From positions 124,001 through 188,000 of the forward strand of contig CANMTD010000003.1 in the NCBI GenBank assembly GCA_947500775.1: a DNA stretch of 64,000 nucleotides. Direction: 5' to 3'. The translations under genes were made by a program, and so were the position numbers. Below, one piece after another: positions 17,534 to 25,107 of the stretch. Numbering within the stretch: the stretch's first letter is position 1; each line of letters starts with the position of its first letter. Below the pieces are notes generated by a model. It was given only the letters and a program-made list of their open reading frames with translations, made no database searches and was not told the origin of the DNA. Origin of the DNA: an uncultured Paracoccaceae bacterium. GTDB lineage: Bacteria; Pseudomonadota; Alphaproteobacteria; Rhodobacterales; Rhodobacteraceae.

Positions 17534-18460
17534 ATGTTTTCTGATTACTCCATGTCTGAACTGGGCGCGATCTTCGCCATGCAGGGTTTCGCAGGGCTCA
17601 TCCTTTTTTCGGTCTTTGTCCTGATGGCGCTGGGGCTTGCGATCATTTTCGGACAGATGGGCGTCATCAACATGGCCCACGGCGAGTTCATGATCCTGGG
17701 GGCCTATATGACCTATCTGGTCTCCAACGTCTTCGCGGCCTATCTGCCCGGATTGTTCGGCATGTATTTCTTCGTCGCGATGATCCTGGCGTTCATCGCG
17801 TCCGGGGCGCTGGGGCTTTTTGTCGAATGGTCCCTGATCCGGCATCTTTACAAACGGCCGCTGGACACCCTGCTGGCCACCTGGGGGCTAAGCCTGATCC
17901 TGCAACAGCTTTACCGCAGCGTCTTTGGCGCGCGCGAGGTCGGGGTATCGATCCCCGATTGGATGATGGGGTCGATGCCCGTCACCGATATGATCGAGGT
18001 TCCGATCAACGGTATCTTCGTCATGGTCCTTGCCGTGGGGATTTCGCTGGCCGTCTATGTCATGATGTTCCGTTCCAACTGGGGCAAACAGGTGCGCGCC
18101 ATCAACCAGAACCGCGTCATGGCGGGTGCGGTCGGCATCAACACCGAATGGACGGACCGACTGACCTTCGGGATCGGCTGCGGCGTTGCCGGTGTCGCGG
18201 GGTCGGCCTTTACGATGATCGGATCAACCGGGCCGACAGCCGGGCAGCTTTATATCGTCGACACCTTCCTTGTCGTGGTCTTCGGCGGTGCCGGCAGCAT
18301 TCTGGGAACGATCGCATCGGCGTTTTCGATCAGCCAGGCCCAGTCGATCATGGAATTCTTCCTCTCCGGCTCAATGGCCAAGGTGCTGACGCTTCTGGTC
18401 GTGGTGGGCATCCTGATGATCCGCCCCCAAGGCCTCTTTGCCCTCAAGCTTCGCAAGTAA
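17534..18460 (+). CDS. urtB: Amide/urea ABC transporter permease (UrtB type)
   Basis: The 308-residue inner-membrane protein belongs to the LivH-like permease family, with about eight or nine hydrophobic segments. The conserved start-of-domain pattern GLAIIFGQMGVINMAHGEFMILGAY is characteristic of the branched-chain-amino-acid/urea permeases. The stretch GKQVRAINQNRVMAGAVGIN and the later GGAGSILGT fit the coupling region and family end. It lies 84 bp after the binding-protein gene, across a hairpin, and 12 bp before the second permease gene. It forms half of the membrane channel with the urtC product. Confidence 0.9.
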   Translation: MFSDYSMSELGAIFAMQGFAGLILFSVFVLMALGLAIIFGQMGVINMAHGEFMILGAYMTYLVSNVFAAYLPGLFGMYFFVAMILAFIASGALGLFVEWSLIRHLYKRPLDTLLATWGLSLILQQLYRSVFGAREVGVSIPDWMMGSMPVTDMIEVPINGIFVMVLAVGISLAVYVMMFRSNWGKQVRAINQNRVMAGAVGINTEWTDRLTFGIGCGVAGVAGSAFTMIGSTGPTAGQLYIVDTFLVVVFGGAGSILGTIASAFSISQAQSIMEFFLSGSMAKVLTLLVVVGILMIRPQGLFALKLRK

Positions 18461-18472
18461 GGACCGACCGAC

Positions 18473-19618
18473 ATGACCTTTTCCAAGAACTCTTTGTTTA
18501 CGCGTCAGGAATTGATCGGCTTCATCGTCCTTGCCGCGATCATCTTCCTGCTGCTGCCCGCGGTTCTGGACAATTTCCGCCTGAACCTCTTCGGCAAATA
18601 CCTGACCTATGCCTTTGTCGCGGTCGGCCTTGCGCTGTGCTGGGGCGCGGGCGGCATCCTGAGCCTTGGGCAGGGCGTGTTTTTCGGGCTGGGCGGATAC
18701 TGCATGGCGATGTTCCTGAAGCTGGAGGCATCGACCCCCGAAAACACATCCATTCAGTCGACACCCGGCATCCCCGATTTCATGGACTGGAACCAGCTGA
18801 CCGAGCTGCCGTTCTGGTGGGTTCCGTTTCACAGCCTGACAATCGCACTGATCGCCGTTGTCATCGTGCCGGTGACATTTGCCCTGATCATCGGGGTGGC
18901 GATGTTCCGGCGGCGGGTCGGCGGGGTCTATTTCGCGATCATTACCCAGGCCTTTGCCGCCATTCTGACGATCCTGATCATTGGCCAGCAGGGGTTCACC
19001 GGGGGCGTCAACGGCATCACCGACCTGCGCACGCTGAAAGGATGGGACATCCGCACCGATGAGGCGAAAGAGGTGCTGTATTTCGTGAACGCCTTCCTTC
19101 TGTTTGGCGTACTGCTGATCGCCCAGTTCGTCAGAAAATCGAAACTGGGCCGCATCCTGATTGCCATGCGCGACCAGGAGGATCGCGTGCGGTTCTCGGG
19201 CTATGACGTTGCCAGCTTCAAGATCTTCATCTTCTGTCTGGGCGCCGCCTTTGCCGGGATCGGCGGGGCCATGTTCACGCTGCAGGTGGGCTTCATGTCG
19301 CCCACGCTGGTGGGGATCGTGCCGTCGATCGAAATGGTGATCTTCTGCGCGGTCGGCGGGCGGTTGTCGATCCTGGGCGCGGTATACGGCGCCCTGCTGG
19401 TGAACTGGGCCAAGACCAGCTTTTCCGAAAGCTTTCCAGAGCTTTGGCTGTTCGGTCTGGGCGGGCTGTTCATCGCGGTCGTGATGCTGTTCCCCAACGG
19501 GCTGGCCGGTATCTGGACCGAACAGATCATGCCGCGGATCACCAAACTCTGGGCCGCGCGTGCAGGCGCCGTGGCGCCGATACCCGCAACCTCCACCGAA
19601 GAAGAAGGCGCGATCTGA
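18473..19618 (+). CDS. urtC: Amide/urea ABC transporter permease (UrtC type)
   Basis: The 381-residue LivM-like permease has about ten membrane segments. LGQGVFFGLGGYCMAMFLKLE near residue 63 is the family hallmark, and RVGGVYFAIITQAF with QGFTGGVNGITDL marks the central loop region. RILIAMRDQEDRVRFSGYDV fits the cytoplasmic coupling helix. Its last base is shared with the start codon of the ATPase gene (TGATG), giving tight translational coupling. It pairs with the UrtB-type permease. Confidence 0.9.
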   Translation: MTFSKNSLFTRQELIGFIVLAAIIFLLLPAVLDNFRLNLFGKYLTYAFVAVGLALCWGAGGILSLGQGVFFGLGGYCMAMFLKLEASTPENTSIQSTPGIPDFMDWNQLTELPFWWVPFHSLTIALIAVVIVPVTFALIIGVAMFRRRVGGVYFAIITQAFAAILTILIIGQQGFTGGVNGITDLRTLKGWDIRTDEAKEVLYFVNAFLLFGVLLIAQFVRKSKLGRILIAMRDQEDRVRFSGYDVASFKIFIFCLGAAFAGIGGAMFTLQVGFMSPTLVGIVPSIEMVIFCAVGGRLSILGAVYGALLVNWAKTSFSESFPELWLFGLGGLFIAVVMLFPNGLAGIWTEQIMPRITKLWAARAGAVAPIPATSTEEEGAI

Positions 19619-20364
19619 TGGGCTTGCACGAACGATATCTGCTGAAGGTCGAAGGTCTGACCGTTTCCTTCGACGGGTTCAAGGCGGTCAACGACCTGAG
19701 CTTTTATGTCGAACCCAACGAATGCCGGGTGATCATCGGCCCGAACGGTGCGGGCAAGACCACCGTTCTTGACCTGATCTGCGGCCGCACCAAAGCGACC
19801 GACGGATCGGTGAAATTCAAGAACCAGGAACTGCTGCAGATGCGCGAAGACCAGATCGTGCACGCCGGGGTCGGGCGGAAATTCCAGACCCCATCGGTTT
19901 ACGAAGACCTGTCCGTCTTTGAAAACCTCGAAATCAGCTATCCCAAGGGCTACGGCGTTTTCGGGGCGCTGGCCTTTCGCCGCGACGACACCGTGCAGGC
20001 CCGGATCGAGGAAATCGCCGAAACGATCTTTCTTGAGGATCTGCTGACCGAAAAGGCCGCCTATCTCAGCCACGGGCAGAAACAATGGCTGGAGATCGGG
20101 ATGCTGCTGATCCAGGACCCCGAACTTCTGATGCTGGACGAACCCGTCGCCGGCATGTCGGTCGCCGAACGCAAGAAGACAGCCGAACTGTTGAACCGCA
20201 TCATCAAGGATCGCTCGGTCATCGTGATCGAACACGACATGGGGTTTGTCGAAGACATCGCAACGCGGGTCAACGTGCTGCATCAGGGCAAGATGCTGTC
20301 CGAAGGGTCGATGGCGCACGTCAAGGCCGATCCCAAAGTCATCGAAGTTTACCTGGGCCATTGA
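19618..20364 (+). CDS. urtD: Amide/urea ABC transporter ATPase (UrtD type)
   Basis: The 248-residue ATPase has Walker A GPNGAGKTT, the Q-loop region GRKFQTPSVYEDLSVFENLE, the family-specific signature YLSHGQKQWLEIGMLL and Walker B LLMLDEPVAGMS, with His in VIEHDMGFVE. The H-G-Q variant of the LSGGQ signature is typical of UrtD-like proteins. It starts inside the stop codon of urtC and lies 12 bp before urtE. It energises import together with the second ATPase. The start MGLHERYLLKVEGL agrees with the family length. Confidence 0.92.
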   Translation: MGLHERYLLKVEGLTVSFDGFKAVNDLSFYVEPNECRVIIGPNGAGKTTVLDLICGRTKATDGSVKFKNQELLQMREDQIVHAGVGRKFQTPSVYEDLSVFENLEISYPKGYGVFGALAFRRDDTVQARIEEIAETIFLEDLLTEKAAYLSHGQKQWLEIGMLLIQDPELLMLDEPVAGMSVAERKKTAELLNRIIKDRSVIVIEHDMGFVEDIATRVNVLHQGKMLSEGSMAHVKADPKVIEVYLGH

Positions 20365-20376
20365 AGGATAAAGACC

Positions 20377-21066
20377 ATGCTGAATGCCCGTGATCTGCGT
20401 GCCGCCTATGGAGAATCCGAAGTGCTGCACGGTCTGAACCTGTCGGTCGCCCCGGGAGAGATTGTCGCCATCATGGGGCGCAACGGGATGGGCAAGACCA
20501 CCCTGATGAAAACCCTGATGGGGATCGTGCCCGAAAAATCCGGGGCCGTGGATGTGGGCGGCACCCCTGTGACCGGCCTGAAATCCCACCAGCGCGTCGC
20601 CAAAGGCATCGGCTATGTCCCGCAGGGCCGCATGATCTTTTCCGCGATGACAGTGCAGGAAAACGTGGAAACCGGCCTGACGGTGACCGGCCAGTCCACA
20701 GTGCCCGACGATATATACGAACTGTTCCCGGTGCTTCTGGAAATGAAATCCCGGCGCGGCGGCAACCTGTCGGGGGGCCAGCAGCAACAGCTGGCGATTG
20801 CCCGTGCCCTGGCCTCCAACCCCAAGGTGTTGTTGCTGGATGAACCGACCGAAGGCATCCAGCCGTCGATCATCCGCGAAATGGCGCGCACCCTGCGCAA
20901 GATCCGGGATCAGAAGGGTCTGTCGATCATCGTTTCGGAACAGGTGCTCAGCTTTGCGCTGGACGTCGCCGACCGGGTGATGGTGATCGAAAACGGCGCC
21001 TTCGTGCACGACAGCCCCCGCGACGGCATCGACGAGGCCAAGGTCTCGAAATTTCTCTCAGTCTAG
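20377..21066 (+). CDS. urtE: Amide/urea ABC transporter ATPase (UrtE type)
   Basis: The 229-residue ATPase shows Walker A GRNGMGKTT (with Met in place of the usual Ala/Val, as in UrtE proteins), GIGYVPQGRMIFSAMTVQEN at the Q-loop, signature LSGGQQQQLAIARAL and Walker B VLLLDEPTEGIQPSI. The GYVPQGR stretch and the EGIQPS sequence are typical of LivF/UrtE ATPases. AAGGA lies seven to eight bases before ATG. It completes the ABC transporter and precedes formamidase by 24 bp. Confidence 0.92.
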   Translation: MLNARDLRAAYGESEVLHGLNLSVAPGEIVAIMGRNGMGKTTLMKTLMGIVPEKSGAVDVGGTPVTGLKSHQRVAKGIGYVPQGRMIFSAMTVQENVETGLTVTGQSTVPDDIYELFPVLLEMKSRRGGNLSGGQQQQLAIARALASNPKVLLLDEPTEGIQPSIIREMARTLRKIRDQKGLSIIVSEQVLSFALDVADRVMVIENGAFVHDSPRDGIDEAKVSKFLSV

Positions 21067-21090
21067 TTTCAAGCAAGAAAGGATCGCGAC

Positions 21091-22320
21091 ATGGCCGATA
21101 CACTCATCTCGGTGGACCTTAGCGAAAGCCCCCATACCAACGAAAACATTCACAACCGCTGGCACCCTGACATACCGATCAACGTCTGGGTCGACCCGGG
21201 CGACGATTTCAAGATCGAAACCTATGACTGGACCGGCGGGCAGATCAAGAACGACGACGACGCCAGCGATGTCCGCGATGTGGAACTGGAACAGGTGCAT
21301 TACCTGTCCGGCCCCATCGGTGTCAAAGGTGCGGAACCCGGCGACCTGCTGGTGGTCGAGATTCTGGATATCGGCGCCAAGGAAGACATGCTGTGGGGCT
21401 TTAACGGCTTCTTTTCCAAACAGAACGGCGGCGGGTTTCTGACCGAACATTTCCCGCAGGCGCAGAAATCCATCTGGGACATCGACGGGATGTTCACCAA
21501 ATCGCGCCACGTGCCGGGCGTGAAATACGCAGGGCTGATCCACCCCGGCCTGATCGGCTGTTTGCCCGATCGCAAGATGCTGGACATGTGGAACAGCCGG
21601 GAAACGGCGCTGTTCAACACCGATCCGGACCGGACCCCGCCGCTGGCCGCGCTGCCCAATACCCAAAGCGCGCATATGGGGGCGATGAAGGGCGAGGCGC
21701 GCGATGCCGCCGCCGCCGAAGGTGCCCGCACCGTGCCCCCGCGCGAACATGGCGGCAATTGCGACATCAAGGACCTGAGCCGTGGGTCGAAGATCTATTT
21801 CCCGGTCTATGTCGATGGCGCGGGCCTTTCGATGGGCGATCTGCATTTCAGCCAGGGCGATGGCGAGATCACCTTCTGCGGCGCGATCGAGATGGCCGGT
21901 TGGCTGCACCTGAAGGTCTCGTTGATCAAGGACGGCATGTCGAAATACGGGGTGAAGAACCCGATCTTCAAACCGTCGCCGATCACCCCCCACTACAACG
22001 ACTATCTGATTTTCGAAGGCATCAGCGTCGATGAACAGGGCGAACAGCATTATCTGGATGTGCACATCGCCTATCGCCAGGCTTGCCTGAACGCGATCGA
22101 ATACCTCAAGAAATTCGGATACACCGGCGCGCAGGCCTATGCGATCCTCGGCACCGCGCCGGTGCAGGGGCATATTTCGGGCGTGGTCGACATCCCCAAC
22201 GCCTGCGCCACGCTGTGGCTGCCAAACGACATCTTCGAATGGGACATGATGCCGAACGTGGACGGCCCCAGCAAATATCTGGATGGCAGCGTGGATGTTC
22301 CGCTGGCACCGGACCTGTAA
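21091..22320 (+). CDS. fmdA: Formamidase (FmdA)
   Basis: The 409-residue enzyme is a member of the acetamidase/formamidase family, which hydrolyses formamide to formate and ammonia in the cytoplasm. Family features include HNRWHPDIPINVWVDPGDDF near the N-terminus, HYLSGPIGVKGAEPGDLLVVEI, HPGLIGCLPD, the conserved REHGGNCDIKDLSRGSK metal/substrate loop and SMGDLHFSQGDGEITFCGAIE. The length agrees with FmdA of Methylophilus-type operons, which also carry fmdB and the transporter genes. It lies in the transporter operon, so uptake and hydrolysis of amides as a nitrogen source are directly linked. Confidence 0.95.
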   Translation: MADTLISVDLSESPHTNENIHNRWHPDIPINVWVDPGDDFKIETYDWTGGQIKNDDDASDVRDVELEQVHYLSGPIGVKGAEPGDLLVVEILDIGAKEDMLWGFNGFFSKQNGGGFLTEHFPQAQKSIWDIDGMFTKSRHVPGVKYAGLIHPGLIGCLPDRKMLDMWNSRETALFNTDPDRTPPLAALPNTQSAHMGAMKGEARDAAAAEGARTVPPREHGGNCDIKDLSRGSKIYFPVYVDGAGLSMGDLHFSQGDGEITFCGAIEMAGWLHLKVSLIKDGMSKYGVKNPIFKPSPITPHYNDYLIFEGISVDEQGEQHYLDVHIAYRQACLNAIEYLKKFGYTGAQAYAILGTAPVQGHISGVVDIPNACATLWLPNDIFEWDMMPNVDGPSKYLDGSVDVPLAPDL

Positions 22321-22377
22321 GCGCCTTTAGCCGGCCTCGGACCGGGGCCGGCCCCCTTCCCCGCCAAGGATATCGCA

Positions 22378-22710
22378 ATGCCTGTTTACGAATATCAATG
22401 CACCGACTGCGGCCCGTTCGAAGCGCTGGAACGGATGAGCCGATGCGCCGAACCCATGGGCTGTCCCCAATGCGGACAATTGTCCCCACGGGTCATGCTG
22501 ACAGCGCCGAATGTTTCATTTGTCAGCCAAAGCACCCGCATCGGACATGCCACCAACGAAAGAAGCGCGGACGCCCCCAAACGGACCAGCACCCATGGCC
22601 CCGGGTGCGGCTGCTGTGGCGGTGGTCGCAAGAAAAACAGCACGACACTGCACCGGCCCGACGGATCGAAAAGCTTTCCGACGAAACGCCCCTGGATGAT
22701 TTCACACTAG
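22378..22710 (+). CDS. fmdB: FmdB-family zinc-ribbon protein
   Basis: The 110-residue protein begins MPVYEYQCTDCG, the diagnostic start of the FmdB zinc ribbon, and continues with GCPQCG, giving the CxxC...CxxC metal site. A Cys-rich GPGCGCCGGG stretch and a basic tail follow, longer than the minimal ~70-residue FmdB domain. AAGGA lies about six bases upstream. FmdB was described as a putative regulator of formamidase expression, but its biochemical role is uncertain. It is the last gene of the amide operon and converges with efp. Confidence 0.9.
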   Translation: MPVYEYQCTDCGPFEALERMSRCAEPMGCPQCGQLSPRVMLTAPNVSFVSQSTRIGHATNERSADAPKRTSTHGPGCGCCGGGRKKNSTTLHRPDGSKSFPTKRPWMISH

Positions 22711-22759
22711 GCCTGGCCGACCGCCTGCGCCGCTTTGGGGTTTTGCATTCCGCCGGGCG

Positions 22760-23323
22760 TCAGGCCCGTTCGGAATATTCCATGGTTTCGGTGTTGACGA
22801 TGATATCCTCGTCCTGCCCGACGAAAGGCGGCACCATGACCTTGACGCCATTGTCCAGAATGGCCGGTTTGAAACTGTTGGCGGCGGTCTGTCCTTTGAC
22901 CACCGGCTCTGTCTCGACCACCTTGCAGGTCACTTTCTGCGGCAGGGTCGCATTCAGCGCCTCGGATTCGTAATACTCGATGACAACGGTCATACCGTCC
23001 TGCAGAAACGGGCGGTGATCGCCCAGAATTTCCGCGGGCAGTTCGATCTGTTCGTAGGTGTCATTGTCCATGAACACCAGCATCCCGTCAGATTCATACA
23101 GGAATTGCTGGTCCTTCTGCTCCAGACGCACACGCTCGACCTTGTCGGCGCTGCGGAAGCGTTCGTTCAGCTTGGACCCGTTGCGCAGGTTGCGCATCTC
23201 GACCTGCGCAAAGGCGCCGCCTTTACCGGGTTTTACGTGATCCACCTTCACGGCCGCCCACAGGCCACCGTTGTGTTCCAGCACATTTCCGATGCGAATT
23301 TCGTTACCGTTGATCTTTGGCAT
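22760..23323 (-). CDS. efp: Elongation factor P
   Basis: The 187-residue protein is a full-length three-domain elongation factor P, which relieves ribosome stalling at polyproline stretches. [20 protein letters not shown] leads to the loop [10 protein letters not shown], with Lys34 at the residue modified in many species. The C-terminal domain contains [25 protein letters not shown]. No modification enzyme gene is nearby. The gene is transcribed towards fmdB and has a 216-bp upstream region shared with the divergent small gene at 23540. Confidence 0.97.
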   Translation of the reverse strand: MPKINGNEIRIGNVLEHNGGLWAAVKVDHVKPGKGGAFAQVEMRNLRNGSKLNERFRSADKVERVRLEQKDQQFLYESDGMLVFMDNDTYEQIELPAEILGDHRPFLQDGMTVVIEYYESEALNATLPQKVTCKVVETEPVVKGQTAANSFKPAILDNGVKVMVPPFVGQDEDIIVNTETMEYSERA

Positions 23324-23539
23324 GAGGTAAAACCTTGACGACAGGTTGATCGAATTTAGGCAGCACCTATATCTTGCAGGTGGCAGGCTGACAAGACGGC
23401 TATATAAAGTGGTTCATTGCATAAGCCATGCATATGGTGCATACGTGCCATTCCAAAAGAGAAATACCGAATCGCAACAAAAACGTCATATTTAGCGCCA
23501 CGCCAGAAAATGCAAGAACAAGAATAAAAGGACGACGAG

Positions 23540-23860
23540 ATGGTCGATTTCGTTGACGGCACAGCTTTTAATCACGAACAAGGCAACCGTGCTAAGAAAC
23601 TATTCGCTGCCGTCGTATTGGCAGCGCTTGACGACGCAATTGCGGACGACAAGAAATATGGTAATGGCCCCGAGCAAATCGCGCGGTGGGCCCGGTCTCG
23701 TGATGGCCGTGAGGTACTGTCCTGCGCCGGCATCGACCCCAATGAACGGGTCGTCAGCGGGCTGATGGAGTTTGTCTCGAAAGGCGTCCGTACGTCTGTC
23801 GCGTTGTCGCGCGAAGAAAGCGAACGCCGTCAGGTTCAGGAACAGGCCGAAGCCGCCTAG
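23540..23860 (+). CDS. Conserved small protein of unknown function (106 residues)
   Basis: The 106-residue, mostly helical and acidic protein starts MVDFVDGTAFNHEQGNRAKK. It is preceded by AAAGGACGACGAG and followed by a strong intrinsic terminator, so it is a well-delimited single-gene unit. It has no signal peptide or membrane helix, one Cys (LSCAGIDP) and an EESERRQVQEQAEAA tail that may form a short coiled coil. I do not recognise a family. The compact unit and terminator suggest a well-expressed housekeeping protein of Rhodobacteraceae. Confidence 0.75.
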   Translation: MVDFVDGTAFNHEQGNRAKKLFAAVVLAALDDAIADDKKYGNGPEQIARWARSRDGREVLSCAGIDPNERVVSGLMEFVSKGVRTSVALSREESERRQVQEQAEAA

Positions 23861-23886
23861 ACCGAATTGATGTCGGAATTCTTGGG

Positions 23887-23909
23887 ACGCGCCCGGACGG
23901 GCGCGTTTT
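23887..23909 (+). terminator. Intrinsic terminator after the 106-residue protein gene
   Basis: ACGCGCCC (23887-23894) and GGGCGCGT (23899-23906) form a perfect eight-base GC stem with a four-base GGAC loop, followed by TTTCCTTTT. It lies 26 bp after the stop of the small gene. Confidence 0.85.
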
Positions 23910-24016
23910 CCTTTTCCGATGACCTATGTTCAACGCCCAGGCACCTGCGGGCCAGCGTGACCAATCCGGGCAAGGCCAAAGGCCTGCCCTGATGTCATCT
24001 TGCTGAAAACCGGGTG

Positions 24017-25039
24017 TTATTCGAAATCGCGGCTAACCATCGCGCGGTTAATCTCGCGCCGGACAAGCTTGCGCACATTGCGGGTGATCCGTTCGCCCAA
24101 CTCGCCCTGCAATTCCTTGCGGACGATATCGCGGATAAGATCGCTTAGCATCTCTTCGTCGATCAGGGTTTCATTGCCGTCGAACAGCGTAGACCCTGCG
24201 TCTTCATCCTGATCATCGTCGATATGCTCGGCCTCGGGCTGCGGTGCATCTTCGACCACAGGCGCTTCTTCCACCAAAGATGCGTCTTCGGCCAACAGGG
24301 CCTCTTCGACGACCTCTGGCACAACCGCATCAATTTCCAGCGGCTGTGAAACCGGTGCATCATCCACAACCGGACCACCAGCACGCGCCGAAGAAAACGC
24401 CGCGATCCCCAAGGGGACAATGGGCTCTGGCTCTGGCTCGAACTCAGGCTCTGTCACCGCCTCAAGCACTGTTTCAGCTTCGACCACGACTTCGGGCTCT
24501 GCAACGGCTTCAAGCTCTGCTTCGACCTCCACCACGGTTTCCGGCTCTGCAATAGCTTCGGGTTCCGGCTCTGGCGCCCGCTCTGCTTCCGACTCAGGCG
24601 CGTCAATCGCCACAGAGGGCTCCAACGACAGCGGCGCTTCAACGGGCGCGTCCGGGTCATACATCAGCTCTTCGGCCAAGGTGCTGACCCCAGACTGCTC
24701 TGCTTTCACTTCGCTTCCGTCCGGCTCCCAGACCTCATCGCTTTTGGAAACGGCTGCCTCAAGCTCTGCGATGCGGTCTTCCAGCGAAATCTCTTCCCAT
24801 GTCTGAGCAGGCGGTACGTCAGTGGCGCGCCGAAACACAGGCGCACCGGCCGCCTTTGGCTCTGCGGCATCCCCGTCGGAACGGTCCGATGCCACCCGCA
24901 GCGATGGTGTCAGGACCAGCTTGCCGGGCGTATCAGCCACCTCTGCCGCGACGGTCTGTCGGGGCAAATCATCCGACACCAAACGACGAATCGACGACAG
25001 AACGTCCTCTATTTCCATGTTTTTAATCGCGTCAGACAT
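24017..25039 (-). CDS. Acidic, Pro/Glu-rich PopZ-like (DUF2497-type) protein
   Basis: The 340-residue protein has a short N-terminal helix, MEIEDVLSSIRRLVSDD, a long low-complexity acidic middle (about residues 100-275) built from Glu/Pro/Val/Ala repeats such as EPEAIAEPETVVEVEAE, and a conserved C-terminal helical region (about 283-340: LIDEEMLSDLIRDIVRKEL and RKLVRREINRAM). This architecture matches the polar-organising PopZ/DUF2497 proteins of alphaproteobacteria, whose disordered acidic linker joins a partner-binding helix to an oligomerisation end. It may organise a cell pole or chromosome region; this is inference from architecture. It follows tolC on the same strand across a strong hairpin. 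Confidence 0.75.
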   Translation of the reverse strand: MSDAIKNMEIEDVLSSIRRLVSDDLPRQTVAAEVADTPGKLVLTPSLRVASDRSDGDAAEPKAAGAPVFRRATDVPPAQTWEEISLEDRIAELEAAVSKSDEVWEPDGSEVKAEQSGVSTLAEELMYDPDAPVEAPLSLEPSVAIDAPESEAERAPEPEPEAIAEPETVVEVEAELEAVAEPEVVVEAETVLEAVTEPEFEPEPEPIVPLGIAAFSSARAGGPVVDDAPVSQPLEIDAVVPEVVEEALLAEDASLVEEAPVVEDAPQPEAEHIDDDQDEDAGSTLFDGNETLIDEEMLSDLIRDIVRKELQGELGERITRNVRKLVRREINRAMVSRDFE

Positions 25040-25064
25040 GCGGGGCCTCTTTTGAAATACATAG

Positions 25065-25093
25065 GTATGGTAGCGCGACTCGCGCTACCATAC
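25065..25093 (-). terminator. Perfect 14-bp hairpin between tolC and the PopZ-like gene
   Basis: GTATGGTAGCGCGA (25065-25078) is the exact reverse complement of TCGCGCTACCATAC (25080-25093), with a single base between. It lies 15 bp after the tolC stop and about 26 bp before the PopZ-like start. There is no strong U-run in the minus direction, so it may be a terminator, an mRNA-stabilising end or a processing site. Confidence 0.7.
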
Positions 25094-25107
25094 AATCACT
25101 AGTGGCG

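Noticed and set aside
24240-24800. Possible repeat array (CRISPR-like) in the acidic PopZ-like region
   Set aside because: The repeats are short, degenerate coding repeats for Glu/Pro/Ala. There is no regular spacer-repeat structure and no cas genes.
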